Shown: positions 6,497 to 6,947 of the stretch, one piece after another | Position numbering within the stretch: position 1 is the stretch's first letter | Layout of the letters: every line of letters starts with the position of its first letter | Position numbers and translations under genes: made by a program | The notes under the pieces: generated by a model | Told to the model about the DNA's origin: nothing | Databases searched by the model: none | The model's input: the letters and a program-made list of their open reading frames with translations, nothing else | NCBI GenBank assembly: GCA_021798635.1 | Contig: JAJZGH010000248.1 | Location: 1-6,947 of the forward strand | DNA: 6,947 bases | Reading direction: 5' to 3' | DNA from: Planctomycetota bacterium | GTDB lineage: Bacteria > Planctomycetota > Phycisphaerae > WQYP01

Positions 6497-6746
6497 GCGA
6501 AAAGTATCCTAAATCTACGGAGGAGTCTGTTACCTTCTGGATCGAATACAGGCCGTCGCCTATGAATGTTTCCGCCGCCTGCCGGGCGTCTTGGGCGGTG
6601 GTATAGTAGCCAAGGATTTTTCCGGTCTTCATCAGTGCGTATTGGTCTCGCCGGGCGGGCAGGATAGATGAAAGCACCTTGACGAAAGCCTCGTAATTAC
6701 GATCAACCTCGGCCTGTGTCTCTGTTGGATTATGTGGCTTGTTCAT
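6465..6746 (-). CDS. Small 93-residue protein paired with the aspartic protease (DUF5678-like?)
   Basis: Soluble alpha/beta-looking protein without signal peptide or membrane segment. The ATG at 6746 is chosen because AGGTG lies 6 bases upstream; a GTG at 6755 would add three residues and leave no room for that site. After a polar N-terminus come a helix (YEAFVKVLSSILPARR), a strand-turn (YALMKTGKILGYY), a helix (TAQDARQAAETFIGDG) and a last strand (YSIQKVT). This layout resembles the small DUF5678 proteins often found beside bacterial retropepsin-like genes, but I cannot confirm the family without a profile search. The stop lies inside the start of the protease gene (32-base overlap), so the two are almost certainly co-translated. 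Reading through the overlap gives each protein a normal-looking end, so it is genuine and not a frameshift. Function is unknown. Confidence 0.75.
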   Translation of the reverse strand: MNKPHNPTETQAEVDRNYEAFVKVLSSILPARRDQYALMKTGKILGYYTTAQDARQAAETFIGDGLYSIQKVTDSSVDLGYFSHAVHFHPVPS

Positions 6747-6769
6747 GGTCTGCACCTGATAATAAGTCC

Positions 6770-6788
6770 ATGGTCATGACACGACCAT
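6770..6788. repeat. ATGGTC/GACCAT hairpin upstream of the small gene
   Basis: A perfect 6-bp inverted repeat around a 7-base loop, 24 bases upstream of the ATG at 6746. In the leader RNA it would sit before the ribosome site. ATGGTC recurs at 6745-6750, across the start codon, so alternative pairing of GACCAT with the start region is possible. Confidence 0.4.
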
Positions 6789-6802
6789 AACAGTCTTTGG
6801 CC

Positions 6803-6819
6803 TGCCGAAAGTGTCGGCA
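6803..6819. repeat. TGCCGA/TCGGCA hairpin
   Basis: A perfect 6-bp stem with a 5-base loop in the leader of the small-protein/protease pair. There is no T-run on the exit side of either strand, so it is not a terminator. Confidence 0.45.
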
Positions 6820-6838
6820 AACAAAAGCAGGTCCCGAG

Positions 6839-6888
6839 CCGTGGGATCCCACGCCAATTGGCGCTGCCGCCCTGAGGGCGACCCACGG
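6839..6888. repeat. Cluster of three palindromes closed by CCGTGGG/CCCACGG arms
   Basis: Within 50 bases lie a perfect 12-base palindrome GTGGGATCCCAC (6841-6852), another CGCCAATTGGCG (6852-6863) and CGCCC-TGA-GGGCG (6868-6880). Outer arms CCGTGGG (6839-6845) and CCCACGG (6882-6888) could close the last two into a branched structure. The arrangement recalls REP/BIME-type elements or a structured 5' leader. I see no second copy in the window. Confidence 0.5.
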
Positions 6889-6902
6889 GAGTTCTCGCGC
6901 AC

Positions 6903-6941
6903 ACCTGCCGTATTTATGTTATACCATTAGGCACGGCAGGT
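6903..6941 (-). promoter_or_regulatory. Extended -10 promoter flanked by a 9-bp inverted repeat (operator-like)
   Basis: On the minus strand TATAAC (6923-6918) is preceded by TGG, an extended -10; no good -35 is visible. It is flanked by ACCTGCCGT (6903-6911) and its exact complement ACGGCAGGT (6933-6941), centres 30 bp apart, about three helical turns. One arm covers the expected start site and the other the spacer, the geometry of a repressor operator. The transcript would begin near 6911 and carry a leader of about 165 nt to the ATG at 6746. Confidence 0.4.
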
Positions 6942-6947
6942 AAAGCT

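Noticed and set aside
1..6947. CRISPR array, tRNA or rRNA genes, or insertion sequence
   Set aside because: No regularly spaced direct repeats, no cloverleaf or rRNA sequence, and no transposase frame recognised on either strand.

Overview
This is an accessory, defence-island-like stretch from a bacterial genome or metagenomic contig. Base composition is moderately GC-rich in the genes and AT-rich in the divergent intergenic region around 1500-1610. Nothing in it is a housekeeping gene, so I do not assign a taxon. The recognisable content is a retron-type reverse transcriptase, an OLD-family ATPase-TOPRIM nuclease, a beta-class DNA methyltransferase, a YdjM-like membrane protein and a retropepsin-like protease with a small partner.

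Region 1-1540 (minus strand) looks like a retron. Its reverse transcriptase runs off the left edge (<1..790) and carries the retron hallmarks NAxxH, D-x-K-D-F-F-P-S-I, LPQG-x-PTSP, YLDD and the downstream VTG. Upstream, a near-consensus sigma-70 promoter (1509-1537) should start a transcript near 1502. That transcript has a leader of about 340 nt full of hairpins and bounded by two complementary arms (1484-1499 and 1162-1179). This is the layout expected of a retron msr-msd non-coding RNA with a1/a2 arms. Between this RNA and the RT lies a small gene-like stretch with a very strong ribosome site (ATG at 1154). It appears to need one -1 frame change to end at 805, just before the RT. It occupies the place where several known retrons keep their effector gene.

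Region 1540-6018 (plus strand) is divergent from the retron. It holds a YdjM/DUF457-like membrane protein (1631-2074), an OLD-type ATPase fused to a TOPRIM nuclease (2169-3839), and a Mod-like adenine methyltransferase with a C-terminal PKD-like segment (4015-6018). No Res/helicase subunit follows the methyltransferase. The OLD nuclease is of interest in two ways: as a possible partner of the methyltransferase, and because OLD-like ATPase-TOPRIM proteins act as effectors in some retrons (type I-B, for example Retron-Eco8).

Region 6019-6947 (minus strand, convergent with the methyltransferase) holds an overlapping gene pair: a small 93-residue protein and a retropepsin-like aspartic protease. 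Upstream is a leader rich in perfect palindromes and an extended -10 element flanked by a 9-bp inverted repeat that looks like an operator.

The strongest candidate for an undescribed system is the retron (RNA, small frameshifted ORF and RT), possibly working with the divergent OLD nuclease/methyltransferase genes.
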